Shown: piece after piece, positions 34,574 to 47,282 of the stretch | Position numbering within the stretch: position 1 is the stretch's first letter | Layout of the letters: each line of letters starts with the position of its first letter | Assembly (NCBI RefSeq): GCF_030272615.1 | Contig: NC_081409.1 | Span: forward strand, 474,540,573 to 474,604,572 | Origin: Cryptomeria japonica | Taxonomy: Eukaryota; Streptophyta; Pinopsida; Cupressales; Cupressaceae | Direction of reading: 5' to 3' | Length of the DNA: 64,000 nucleotides | The notes under the pieces: model-generated | Database searches by the model: none | Told to the model about the DNA's origin: nothing | The model's input: the letters and a program-made list of their open reading frames with translations, nothing else | Translations under genes and position numbers: made by a program

Positions 34574-37500
34574 TGTTGGTTTCCAAAAAATAACGAGTTT
34601 GCACTGCCATAGGGTAGAGACCAAGCTGATTCCTCCAAATACCTATGGAAATCCACTTCCAACTATCAATATCCATCAAGCTTGGACCAACTTAAACAAG
34701 GATACAAGATCCTTCTACACTTCGGGCTATGCAAAACCCAGGAGGGTAACCCCTTTAGTGAAATTCTTGATCTCAACAACAATACTCAGGAATTTACTGA
34801 AAACAAAGCAAATTATCTCATAAAAGGGCTCAACAGGAAGGGAGAATGCTCAAGGATGGCAATCCTTCAGTGATCCTCAGCCTTAGGCTAGAGCATGAGA
34901 TGGGTGGGACAACTTTCAAAAAATACATGAAAACTCGACAAATGATATTCTGATATTTTAAAAGATTTGTAAAGATTCATCAGTTAAAACTGAAACAAGG
35001 CTAATAAATAAAGTTGGTTACAAGCAGTGATTAGTGTCTTACTCCATTGGGAAACTCAAAGATATAACATGTAAACCTAAAAATGTGACAGAATTTGATC
35101 TGATAACATAAGATCTAAGATGATACTGCCTTACAATATATCTCATTTGTGATCCCAACCCAAAACTACTTATCTAAAATCCTTGCACAAGCCCTATCAT
35201 TCTACATCTCTATTTAAGCAATTTAATTGAACACTTGAGATGAAGCATAAATAAAAAGCTACATACATCATAACTCCTCCAAGAACCTTTGCAAAACTTG
35301 ACACTAAATTTTTTATTTATTTACTCTGTAAAATACTCTACAGCTTGTTTACTTCACCTAGACTCACTACTGGAAACGAACTAGGAAAAAACCAAAGGAA
35401 CAAAAAATTTGAACCTACAAGACATTACCAAAAAATCTAAACCTTTTTTCTGGCCATGATTTCCCTTTTTATAGAAGAAAGGGAGCAACAAGATTCTGGC
35501 CAGAAGACACATGTCAATAGCATATTCATTCTTGACAATTAGGCCTAAAAGACCATATGCAATTCTGTTATAGAAATATTTCCATATCCATGTGCTAGCA
35601 CCTGTGAATCATCATTCTTAATTGAAAATTGGTAGGAGGAAAACCATTTGAAACATGTCATTATCGCCGTGAGACCTTTGGATGGCTGTGAGATGTTGCG
35701 CTTCTTTCCTATAGAGCATTTCCCTTCTAGGAAAGGAAACTGGGTCCCGACAAGAATAAAAGTCGCCTCTAAACTATAGGAGGAGCTTCAACCTTCATGC
35801 CCAGGATCAAAGAAAGTGGGAGGAGGAGCTACAAGGGAAACATAATATGCTTGGGAGGGGCCGTAACTTCCGTGCAGCCACATGGATGATTTTTTTGCAC
35901 TCCCTACCCAGACATGTTCCTTTTTCATTCCTCTGTTGGCTCTCTCTCAAAACCCCCTGCCATCCAGTGACAGAGTAGAAGCAAAGGTTGTGCCATGGGT
36001 GGCCTTTCTTCATAAGAAAAGGCTTTCACACCCCCTCTAACAATAGACATAATCACACATGAGAGAAAACATCCATCCGATATCATAGAGCATATAGAAA
36101 CTCCATTTATGACCTTTCTCAAACATCATTCCCCTTGCAGAAGAAATAATTGCACTCAGAAAATGGAAAGGCTTCATTTTCTCCTACTAGTTTAGTCACC
36201 ACCTTGTTGTATTTATTGTTAAAAACACTTCATCTAGTAGTGCTTGTTCATGAAAAATCATCACTTTGATGCTCTTAATTCAACATGCCATCTATAGACA
36301 CTAGAAATCATGCATATCACATCCACTATATTTTCCTCTCAAGATTCACCTTATGTGAGTGATTTTATCCTAATTTTATTCTTCCATGGGTGTACAGTCT
36401 TCTGCTTCAGGATTCCTATCAACAAGTAAATCCCTAAATTCATTAGAGAACTCATGATCCATCATACCTAAACCTAAAGCTTATCCCAATCCATTCACAT
36501 CTCTATATTGTCCTTGCCTTGTCGAATCAGTCCTTTGATATCTCCCAACTTGTCATTAATCATCCCAAGTTGGCTAGTTTGTATCCTATTCATCCTATCT
36601 CTCCCGTGCAAGCTACAACCAATGTCTTCAATGATCCCTCCTAATTTTACATTTGAAACTCAGCCATAGATCTACCCAACTAGGAAAATCAAACGATTAT
36701 TATCTGTTGATGGGGCATTTCACCTTCCATTTGTATCTGTGGACCCACAAAGTTATGACTAATTAGCACCATATCATCTTTCGACCAGACTCTATCAGTG
36801 ACCCCACCATAGGTCTTCCTGGTCAGCCTAGGACACGTGGCATCATCTCCTGATGTTGCAGTCTGTAACTTCCTTGCAACTTCCATCGCAAGGATACGGA
36901 GGTTGTCGGATCTATTCACACTTTATTCCTCTGCACAGTGCCCATTAACCCTTTTAGAATTAAAAATTGGGCACCTTTTACCTCAAGACATAACATCGTC
37001 GTTCATCTTGAACATGTGTCAATTGATAGGATTGTTAGTAAACCGATTTTTACCGCCTTAGAACTGGTAGCACAAGGCTTTAGTAGGTTACACCACCAGC
37101 TTGTCATTTTCTGTTGAAGACACGCGACATCATCTCGTGATGCCATAGTCTTTATCTTCACTGTACTTTTAACCACGGGGAAGCGCATACCGTCAGATCT
37201 ATTCTAGTTTTATCAACCAACCGAAATTCTTAGGAATTAAAACTTAGGAAAAATGCAAGCGTGGCATAAATATTAAAAGAGACCGACTATTGAGAAATTT
37301 TTGCACACGACTTTAGGAAAATCATCTCTAAAACTGGTCTACCACAACTTAGTGATTAGGAAATGAAAAGGCCCAGCCCATGGTAAACAACCCTGGGCCT
37401 TAGTGGGAAAAATTAACAATGAGATATATCATTGCTAGGGTTTTCTATCACAAAACATAAGAAATTTTGATAAACCCTAAACCCTAGACCTTGAACTTTG

Positions 37501-37777
37501 ACAGAGGATGCAAATAAAACCAGAAAGATCAATATTTAAGCTCAAAAAATAGCTTCAATTTACACACCTCTCAGTGCAATCAATTAACCTGGCTCTTCAA
37601 GTTTCTTAGACTTCTGCAGGTTGAACTCTCCAATCTTGCTCTCCTTGGATTCTGTCTGATGCATCCTGGCTAACTGGTTGCAAACTTCTGCAAGCAGTTT
37701 GGGACTTCTATGATTTACCAATCACCAACCTTGCACTCCTTGGACTCTTCTGCCTATTGAGGAAACTATAAGCCTTT

Positions 37778-37790
37778 AGCTCTGATACCA
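37778..37790 (-). other. Primer binding site abutting an LTR-like TG
   Basis: The minus strand reads TGGTATCAGAGCT directly after ...TTTTGACA, so a minus-strand LTR would end at 37791. This is a perfect primer-site arrangement. The other LTR end was not located; the element could be a short TRIM-like remnant. Confidence 0.55.
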
Positions 37791-38304
37791 TGTCAAAACA
37801 TGGATTGGGGGAGAAACTCACAAAGGAGCTCTGATGGACATAGGCTCAATTCATTAATTTATAAAGCAATACATATTAAATCATGTCTACTATAGCAAGA
37901 AGATAGCTGCAACATTAATGATAAGCAGTATAGATAAGGATAAGGTTTTCGTTAATGGCATGGATGACAAAAATAATTACTTTGTCAGCTAGAGATGGTG
38001 AGGGGTCCTTTGTTTGTATCGATAATCAGGGCAATAATTAATTTACATATTCTAGCATTTGACACATTGGATGGTACATTAATCTTTTGTTGATTCTGAT
38101 ATTGCACAAACTTGGAATTGTTAAGCAAATATTCATCAAGATCAATTTTAGCAAATTCATGCCTTAGCTTATTTTTTCCACCTTCCCCTGAGAGTGATCC
38201 TAATGACTTTTTTTCTCATTCATACCTTAAACCACATCAACTCTCATCTTCGTATCCTTCCAATATAATCAAGTATGAAGTGTATAGGTTAGTATACACG
38301 ACAT

Positions 38305-38735
38305 AACCCCATATGACCTCTTAGGACACCATATGGTGTCATTAGGGATCATATTGTGTCCTAAGGGGTCATGTGGTGTTCTAAGACCCCTTAGAACACC
38401 ATATGGTGTCCTACGACCCCTTAGGAAACCATATGGTGTCGTTAGGGGTCATATGGTGTATTATGACCCCTTAGGACACCATATGACCCCTTTTAACATC
38501 CTAGTACATGACATGACCTCTTGTGACACCATAAGACCCCTTAGGACACCATATGGTGTTTTTAGGGGTCATATGGTGTCCTAAGGGGTTATATGGTGTC
38601 CTATGACCCCTTAGGACACCATATGATCCATTTTAACATCCTAGTAAATGACATGACCCCTTGTGACACCATATGACCCCTTAGAATACCATATGTTGTC
38701 GTTAGGGGTCATATGGTGTCCTAATGTCCTAATTA
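38305..38735. repeat. Nested palindromic repeat array
   Basis: About 430 bp built from ATGACCCCTTAGGACACCAT and its reverse complement, alternating so that the perfect palindrome GGACACCATATGGTGTCC and near variants arise repeatedly. A larger unit of 140 bp (for example 38465 and 38605, including TTTTAACATCCTAGTA) is tandemly repeated. The ORF across it only spells repeated RPLRTPYGV and is not a gene. Confidence 0.9.
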
Positions 38736-39049
38736 CTAACCATGGATTATTGAGAAAGAGGAATTCTCTTTGTCCTCTTTTGACAAATCAGTAGATCTTC
38801 AATTCATTCTGGATTTTCTTGATTCTCTCTTAAATAAATGTAAGAAATGCTGCATTGATTTGGGAGATTCCATTACATGGGTCAAGATCATCACTAGTCA
38901 TACTCAAGGACTAGATGAAGCCCAAAGGAAAATTTCTCTACCAAATTTTGAAGAATTACAGAAACAAGACCAGTGTGAAGATGAAGATACTTATATTATT
39001 TTATGTTTTCTTAGTGTCATTTTGTAACAGGAGATTTCATTCTTGTAAC

Positions 39050-39760
39050 TAAATCTCGTTCATTGGCCAAATCTAACCTTGAACCTATTGATAAGAAAGT
39101 GGCTAAATCTTTAGGGTTTGGGGATCTGTTGATTTCAGAACCAACACACTCCTTCTGATCCTTTCTCATGTCCTTTATAAGCTACTACATAGTATTCAAT
39201 TGATGCTCTAATTATTTTTACTGCTCAACATACATATCCTAAGAAGGAATAAATCCATTAGCTATAAGAACATTTAAGTCAAAATCTTCAAGTTTCAATG
39301 AAATATCAAAATCCTTCTCTTATGTTTCCAACTCTTGAGAGAAGAGCTCTATAATATTATCCACCTAAGTTTTCACAGCTTCAAGATTCTTGACCATAGT
39401 GATAGCTAAACTTGGTAGTTGTGTTCCCTGACTAAGCATCATGTCCAAACATTCACCCATTGCCCTGCTCTATGAAGCTTCTTGCTCAACTAGTTTCATG
39501 GCTTGTCCATCCAATGATGAAGTCATTGGTTCAATTACCTCTTAGGAATTAGTCACCTTGACTAGAATAGTAGCTATTTATTCTACTTGTGCTTAAGCTT
39601 ATCTTTCTTGATTTTGTCATCATCATATCTAGTAATTGTTGTCTAAAAATGATCTCATTTTTAAGTTGCACATTTTGTTCTAGTCTTGCCGAAAGGGAAA
39701 AAATTAATGGTTTGACCCTAAGTTGACTTGTAGGGCAAGTATAATAATTTTGTGTCAAAT
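39050..39760 (-). pseudogene. Degenerate coiled-coil ORF of unknown element
   Basis: Minus-strand frame with a shift near 39590: SARLEQNVQLKNEIIFRQQL, then DGQAMKLVEQEAS, LDMMLSQGTQLPSLAITMV, LELEDF-type heptads, DMRKDQKECVGSE, with stops mainly at probable Gln codons. The composition suggests a coiled coil. The plus strand is also open over 38770-39027 and 39030-39159, so strand assignment is not certain. Confidence 0.4.
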
Positions 39761-40350
39761 TTATGTGGGTTTAAAGGCTCCCATATTGTTTTGATAAGGT
39801 CTCATTTTTTTCCAAAAAACCTTTAATTTTTGTTAATACCTTTGATAAAAATAATATGATGAAAAGAAGGGGGCCTTATTTCTTCCAAAAACCGACGTTC
39901 GAAAGGTAAAGGCCAAGAAAAGATTTGTGGAGGGAAAATTTTGAGTTATTTTTCAACACACTCCTTTAAGTTAACTTGGGTGTGTCTTGAGTTAAATGGT
40001 TTATTTCAAGGAATTGGATAGGGAACTGGAGTTCCACTGAGTGAACGCTAGTTTTCTGGGTCCTCTTTGTTATTTTTTGTTATTGGCATGGTGGCAAGTG
40101 TTCAGATCATTAATAGTACTGTTACTCAAAGAAGTAAGATTTCTCCAGTGCACTCTTAGTGTTCCAGTACATTGACATATTGTTTTGAAAAAGTTTAAAT
40201 AGGAAGTTAGCTTCATCATAATGTAAGGCACGTGGAAGAACTCTCCTAGTTCCATATGAGCTCTATATGGGCATCATAAATTAGGCCACTTGTCTCAAGT
40301 TGATTTATTCTTTATTCAAACTCTCATGCAATCAATTTTCAGAGCTATCA

Positions 40351-40638
40351 GTGACTCTAGTTGGGGACGCTCATTTCATAGGAGTGATACAAGAAACCAG
40401 AATCTTTGGGTGAAGCAAACGAAAAATAAATTACTTTGACATGGTAACTTCAACAGAAAAGGAAACTACACTACCAAAGAAAACCTAACTAATGCTCATG
40501 GATAATAGCTACTTTAAGAAAAGTAGAACCTCAAAAATTGTCCATGAACATGCAATTCAAGAAGGAATTTATTAATCATTCCATTAGGCATAGAGTTAGA
40601 AAATTTATTCTATCCCAAATTACTTGTGGCTTGCAGGG
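40351..40638 (-). other. 3' untranslated end of internal region A
   Basis: Between the ORF stop (40639) and LTR1. Conserved in copy B (46995-47282). No obvious polypurine tract touches the LTR start, which is unusual for an LTR element. Confidence 0.55.
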
Positions 40639-42863
40639 TCAAACCACATGTGATGGCCCAATGCCATCTGTCAATATCAACCAGTATTTTCCTCTATCAT
40701 AAACATGATTCTCCTCTGAAAGCACCAAATGTAATTTAATAGCATAAGTGGAATGCCACTTTTCAAACCTAATGGCTACTTTTATCCAGCTATTATGCTT
40801 AAATTTATCACTACAATTACTGTTGAAAATATAAAAATTGTGCAATGATATAGAATATTTGTCATTTTGTAACACATGTGCATTGTATTGAACATAACAT
40901 ACATCCTGACTGCAACCAATATCCCATTCTATAAGAACATCATTCAGTTGAAAAAATAAAATCTCATATTCTAGCACACAACTGAGAAAACATGCCTCAC
41001 TTGCAACATCAACATGCTTACTGAAATAGGGACTCCCTAGAGAATCCATTTTCTTACTGAACATAACAAGCAAATTGTTATCAAGAGGAGGAACAGGATA
41101 AAAAATTATCCCTTCATGTAACTGCAAATCATCAAACCGGATAAAAACTTCATCCTCCTACTCTGTATCCCATTTGACGTTGACAATATCAGCCACATGA
41201 AGAAACTGATTATTGTTACTTACCATCAATTCAAGTATCATAACTTTATGTTTATAATTATCTACTTCAAAAGTTGGTGCAATAGTGTCTAGACTCTCAC
41301 TTGTTTCTTCATACAAAGGGTTAAGAACAGTATGAAAACCCTTCTCTAAAACATGATAGAAAAGCAGCAACTCATCTTCATCAAATAATGCATTGATATT
41401 TTCACTAAAACCATTTCTCATCTTAACTTCACATTCATCAGGGGTTAAGGAAATACAATCTCAACTAGAACAACACCCAGACATATAATCCTCACAATAT
41501 GAAAGTTCCATGCTAACATATTCATAAGCCTCATCAAAACTACGATGATCATTCTGATTCTTTTGAACTAGATTCCTCTCAAACATACAAGTCAACTCAG
41601 GGACATTTTAGTAATGAGAGCAATTTAAAATAGTCTAGTCCTCAATGATAAAAATGGCTTGTACTAAGACAATTTCCTCATTGGTACACATCATGCAACT
41701 TTGTATCTCAATATTATCATTAACTAAAATTTGTAGCATCTCTTCACCTAAAAATTTGTTACCACATGTAACCGACTCCTGAGAGACTGATTTAATATCT
41801 TCAAAATCTTGCATATTTGCATCTATTTCAGACATACAACTTTCCAATTCTTCATACTCACTTTTGGATCTATCTGAGACACAAGACTGTAGACAAATCT
41901 CTTGTGAGATCTTCTTCCTAGAGCAATTACTGTTATTGTCATTTGATGAAATGGTTGACATCATCTCCATCTCTATATCCAATATGTCAGATAATTTCTC
42001 ATTAACATTTTCTTCATCAACATGAGGAATAACCACTATCTAGGACAAGTTCTCTTCACTCACATTTTTGTTCAAATCATAATTAATAGGGCTAATATGA
42101 TCAATATGGATGTAAATGCCTTGATATGTATCTTTATCTTCTGATTCATGCCTTTCTTTAACCTCTAATATTTTAGGATAACATACCCTTGCAGATTGAT
42201 AACCCCTAGGGATCCCATACTTCAAGTTGTTCTCAATATCCATTACTATCCTAGAAGCCTGATGTAAGGTTTTAGGATCTTTATCTCTTAGAAGATAACT
42301 CTCTTCTTCATCAAATGCGGCCAAATAAGCAGCTAAACATACTGCATCATTTGGTCTATAACTGCTAGGAATGTCATCCAATGCCCTAGCAAACCTAAGA
42401 TTAAAAATAGGTACTAACTCATCTTCTTCCTTCTGGATACCCATGAATGTTTTCATAACTGAGCTTGGATTAATTCTTTCACCAAATTGTTCCATGGATG
42501 CTACCTTTAATTCATCCCATGATGAGATAGAATATGTTGGTAGGTAATAAAACCAATCTCTAGCATTTTCCTTCAAAGATTGAACAAACAGCTTCATGAA
42601 AACATCTTCTTGATTTATCTCAAAATCTCCCATTAATTTAGAAAACTCTTACAAATGCTGACGTGCTCATTCTAATCTTTTCCCAATTAACTCTGGTAGT
42701 TGTTCCTTAACCTTTGCAGGAACAAGATTTGGGTGGATACCATTAAAATTCAATGGCTCATATCTTTCCATAAAGAGAGATGGTGATTTGGCAGAGGTTG
42801 CACATTTATATTCGACATTTCATAGGGAAGCACAGACACATAATACATATTTTCATTCATTTC
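40639..42863 (-). pseudogene. Gag with long extension, internal copy A
   Basis: A Ty3/gypsy gag domain at about 42040-42640 (FVQSLKENARDWFYYL, WDELKVASMEQFGERI, EEDELVPIFNLRFARALD, YLLRDKDPKTLHQA) is followed by an acidic extension of about 460 codons. This includes CSRKKISQEICLQSC, MRNGFSENINALFDEDE, IAPTFEVDNYKHKVM and a C-terminal block WHSTYAIKLHLVLSEENHVYDRGKYWL ending GPSHVV at 40639. There is no zinc knuckle, protease, RT or integrase. Stops at 42040, 41635, 41458 and 41158 break it; the N-terminus (42640-42863) is frameshifted. Copy B keeps the same layout. Confidence 0.75.
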
Positions 42864-43782
42864 CCTAATTCTTTCCACTTGCCACAAATCTTAAACTATT
42901 ACATTGCATAGCTCAAAACATACTCCATCTAACCTCATACAAAATGTAAAAATTGTGTTACAGGAGTATGTAAAATAATCACTACTAATCCCTTCCTTAG
43001 TTCTTCTCTCAGTCTCTAGGGAACATTTCTACACATAATTTTCATGAAAATACACTCAACTCATGAAAATAAAAATACCTAGAAATTTTGAAGTTGTTGT
43101 GGCCTTCTTTAACTTGGAATTTTTGCAAAATCACCTTCAATCCTTCAAATCTTTAACACTAATCTTTGACAAAGTCGCCACCTCCTTGTAGAGGACAAAT
43201 AATCAAACAACTAGAATATCTTTATATGTCAAATTTGTTTCAACACAACACTCCAACACTTCCTTACCATCAAATGGCATTATATGGATTTCATCCTCAG
43301 CTTGTCAGGGTACTTCATCATAATAGCTCAAATCTGCTTCATCTCTTCTACAAATTCTTTGGTTTTTCTTCACACAGATGCACACTGGTGCATAGATCTC
43401 AGAGTCTTAGAGTCGCCACCCACAACTTCTAAGGTATTGAAATAATTTTTTAAACATGGACAGATCTGAAAAAAAAACTTTTTATTTAAAAAGATGAACT
43501 ACAACAGATTCTCAGACAATATATATGAGAATTGGTGCAAACCGACAAGGGACAGATTAAGAAACTCTTCACTCTATGGGAAAATATTTGAGTCTTGTGA
43601 TGCGAGAGCAACGCTCAACCATCAAATCATAAAAAATCCAGACAACATTATACAACATTCCCCTGCAAAGTCACCATTTTTATTGGTGACTCAGGTGGGA
43701 TAGTTTCAACTATATATTAAGCAAATCATTTTAACCAGAGATTCTTACAATTCATATTCTTCCCCAACAAAGTCACCATTTT
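42864..43782 (-). other. Leader of internal copy A with repeated primer-site-like motifs
   Basis: Non-coding. The likely primer site lies next to LTR2: the minus strand reads ATGGTGACTTTGTTGGGGA at about 43762-43780, resembling the TGGCGACTCTGCTGGGGA site of Tat/Ogre-type elements. Related GTGGCGACT or TGGTGACT motifs recur near 43165, 43411 and 43670-43695, the last as an inverted repeat AGTCACCA/TGGTGACT. Confidence 0.55.
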
Positions 43783-46700
43783 TGTTGGTTCCCAAAAAGT
43801 AACGAGTTTACACTACCACATAGTAGAGACTAAGCTGATTCCTCCAAATACCTATGGAAATCCTCTTCCAACTATCAATATTCATCAAGCTTGGACCAAC
43901 TTTAACAAGGATACAAGATCTTTCTACACTTTGGGCTCTACAGAACCCGGGAGGGTAATCCCTTTAGTGAACTTCCTGATCTCAAAAACAATACTTAGTA
44001 ATTTACTGAAAATAAAGAAGATTATCTCATAAAAGGGCTCAATAGGAAGGGAGAATGCTCAAGGATGGAAAATCCTTCAGTGATCCTCAGCCTTAAGCTA
44101 GAGCATGAGATGGGTGGGACAAATTTTAGAAAATAGATGAAAACTCAACAAATGATATTATGATATTTTAAAAGATTTGTAGAGATTCATTAGTTAAAAC
44201 CGAAACAAGGCTGATAAATAAAGCCGGTTACAAGCAATGATTAGTACCTTACTCCATTGGGCACCTAAAAGATATAAAATATAAACCTAAAAATGTGATA
44301 GAATTTGATTTGATAACATAAGATCTAAAATGATACTACCATACAATATATCTCATTTGTGATCCCAACCCAAAACTACTTATCTAAAATCCTTGCACAA
44401 GCCCTATCATTCTGCAACTCTATTTAAGCAATTTAATTGATCCCTTGGGCTGAAGCATAAATAGAAAGCTGCATACATCATAACAATGTACTAAACGAAA
44501 TAAACCCTTGATTTATTTCATTTAAAAATTGATAGAATAATGCAATGGAGAGAAAATAATCAGAATTCTGTTTTATTTAAACAAAAGGCAATCTCTGTCA
44601 CAAGATAAAATTTACATATAACTCCTTCAAGAACCTTTGTAGAACTTGACACTAAAACATTTCTTTATTTACTCTGTAAAAGATTCTACAACTTGTTCGC
44701 TTCACCTAGACTCACTACTAGAAATAGACTAGGAAAAAACCAAAGGAACAAGAAAACTGAACCTACAAGACATTCCCAAAAAATCTGAACCTTTTTTCTC
44801 ACCATGATTTCCCTTTTTATAGAAGAAAGGGAGCAACAAGCTTCCGGCCAGAAGACACATGTCAATAGCAGATTCATTCTTGACAATTAGGCTTAAAAGA
44901 CCATATGCAATTTTGTTACAGAAATATTTCCATATCCATGTCTTGGCACCTGTGAATCATCGTTCTTAACTAAAAATTGGTATGAGCAAAACCATTTGAG
45001 CCATGTCGTTATCACCCTAACACCTTTAGATGGAGTGTGAGATGTTGCACTTCAATCCTATGAGCATTTCCCTTCTAGGAAAGGAAACTGGGTCCCGACA
45101 AGAAGAAAAGTCCCCTCTAAACTAGAGGAGGAGCTTCAACCTTCATGCCCAGGATCAGAGAAAGTGGGAGGAGGAGCTTCAAGGAAAACATAATATGTTG
45201 GGGAGGGGTCACAGCTTCCATGTAGCCACATGGATGATTTTCTGCCACTCCCTACCCTAACATGTTCCTTTTTCACTCCTCTACGGGATTTCTCTTAGAA
45301 CCCCCTTCCATCCACTGACAGAGTAAAAGCAGAGGTTGTGTCATGCGTGGCCTTTCTTCATAAGAAAAGGCTTCCATGCCCCCTCTATAAATCCTCCCCA
45401 CTTTCACATCCCCTCTAACAATAGACATACTCATACATGAGAGAAAACATCCATCAGGTATCACAGAGCATATAGAAACTCCATTTATGACCTTTCTCAA
45501 ACATCATTCCCCTTGCAGAAGAAAGAGCTGCACTCAGAAAATGGAAAGGCTTCATTTTCTCCTACTAGTTTAGTCACCACCTTGTTGTATTTATACTTAA
45601 ACACACTTCATCTAGTAGTGTCTGTTCATGAAAAATCATCACTTCGATACTCTTAATTCAACCTGCGAGCTATGGACACTAGAAATCATGCATATCACAT
45701 TCACTTTATTTTCCTGTGAAGATTCACCTTATGTGAGTGATTTTATCTCAATTTTATTCTTCCATGGGTGTACAGTCTTCTGCTTCTGAATTCTTGTCAA
45801 CAAGAAAATCCCTAAATTCATCAAAGAAATCGTGATCCATCATACCTATACCTGAAGATTATCCCAATCCTTTCACATCTTTGAGATATTGTCCTTGCCT
45901 TGTTGAATCTGTCCTTTGTTCAATAAAAAAATTTGAGTCGGTATCTAAATCTCCCAACTTGTCATTAATCATCTTGAGTTGGCAACTCTATATCTTGTTC
46001 ATCCTATCTCTCATGCGCAAGCTACGACCAATGTCTTCAATGATCCCTCCTAATTTCACATTTGAAACTTAGTCGCAGATCTTACCCAACCTGGCAAATC
46101 AAATGATCATTATCTGTCGATGGGGCATTTGACCTTCCATCTATATTGGCGGACCCACAAAGTCTTGAATAATCAGCACCATATCATCTTTTTACTAGAC
46201 TCTGTCAGCGGCCCCACTGTAGGTCTTCCTGGTCAGCCCGGGACACGTGGCATCATCTCATGATGCCATGGTTCATAACTTAATTGCACCTTCCATTGCG
46301 GGGATACGGAGGCCGTCGAATATGTTCACACTTTATTCCTCTACACAGTGCCCGTTAACCCTTTTAGAATTAAAAATTGGGCACCTTTTACCTTAGGACA
46401 TAACATCGTGGTTCATCTTGAACATGTGCCAGTTGATAAGACTGAGTAAACCAATTTTTACCGCCTGAGAACTGGTAGCACAAGGCTTTATCTAGTTACA
46501 TCGCCTGCTTGTCATTTTCTGCTAAAGACACATGGCATCATCTCATGATGTTGCGGTCTTTATCTTCACTACACTTTTAACCACGGGGGAGCGTAGACCA
46601 TCAGATCTATTCTTCATTTATCAACCAACCAAAATACTTAGGAATTCAAATTTGGGAAAAATGCAGGCGTGGGTATAAATATTAAAAGAGACCGACTATA

Positions 46701-46994
46701 GAGAAATTTTTTGCACATGACTTTAGGAAAATCATCTTTAAAACCGGTCTACCACTACTTAGTGCTTAGGAAATGAAAAGGCCCCATCCATGGTAAACAA
46801 CCCTCAGCCTTAGTGGGAAAAAGTAACGATGAGATATATCATTGCTAGGGTTTTCATTCACAAAACATAAGAAATTTTGATAAACCCTAAACCCTAGACA
46901 TTTAACTTTAATAGAGGATGCAAATAAGACTAGAAAGATCAATATTTAAGCTCAAAATTGAAAAATCTCATGCAATCAATTTTTAGAGCTATCA
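43783..46994 (-). repeat. LTR2 of tandem array (shared)
   Basis: 3212 bp, TGTTGGTTCCC...GAGCTATCA. It is simultaneously the 5' LTR of copy A and the 3' LTR of copy B. It aligns with LTR3 over its whole length with many substitutions. Confidence 0.88.
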
Positions 46995-47282
46995 ATGGCT
47001 CTAGTTGGGGACGCTCATTTCACAGGAGTGAGACGAGAAACTAGAATATTTGGGTGAAGCAGACCAAAAAGAAATTACCTGGACAAGGTAACTTCAATAG
47101 AAAAGGAAAATACACTACCAAAGAAAACCTAACTAATGCTCATGGATAATAGCTACTTTAAGAAAAGTAGAACCTCAAAAATTGTCCATGAACAGGCAAT
47201 TCAAGAGGGAATTTGTTAATCATTCCATTGGGCATAGAGTAAGAAAATTCATTCTATCCCAAATTACTTGTGGTCGATAGGG

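Larger units (their letters stand above)
37548..40320. mobile_element. Insertion inside LTR1, composite remnant
   Basis: It separates two parts of LTR1 that are contiguous in LTR2 and LTR3. It contains a primer-site/LTR junction on the minus strand at 37778-37792, a palindromic repeat cluster (38305-38735) and a degenerate minus-strand coiled-coil ORF (39050-39760). No clean target duplication is visible; a few bases of LTR seem lost at the right edge. Confidence 0.6.
34574..40350 (-). repeat. LTR1 of tandem array (3' LTR), interrupted
   Basis: LTR sequence runs 34574 to about 37547, and its last 30 bp resume at about 40321-40350. Between them is a 2.8-kb insertion. Relative to LTR2 and LTR3 it lacks about 145 bp that they carry near 44480-44624. 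Confidence 0.8.

Noticed and set aside
38333-38584. 83-codon ORF with repeated RPLRTPYGV
   Set aside because: It is a by-product of the palindromic repeat array; repeats of the DNA fully explain it.
38305-38735. CRISPR-like regular repeats
   Set aside because: No unique spacers, repeats alternate in orientation, and the context is a plant genome.
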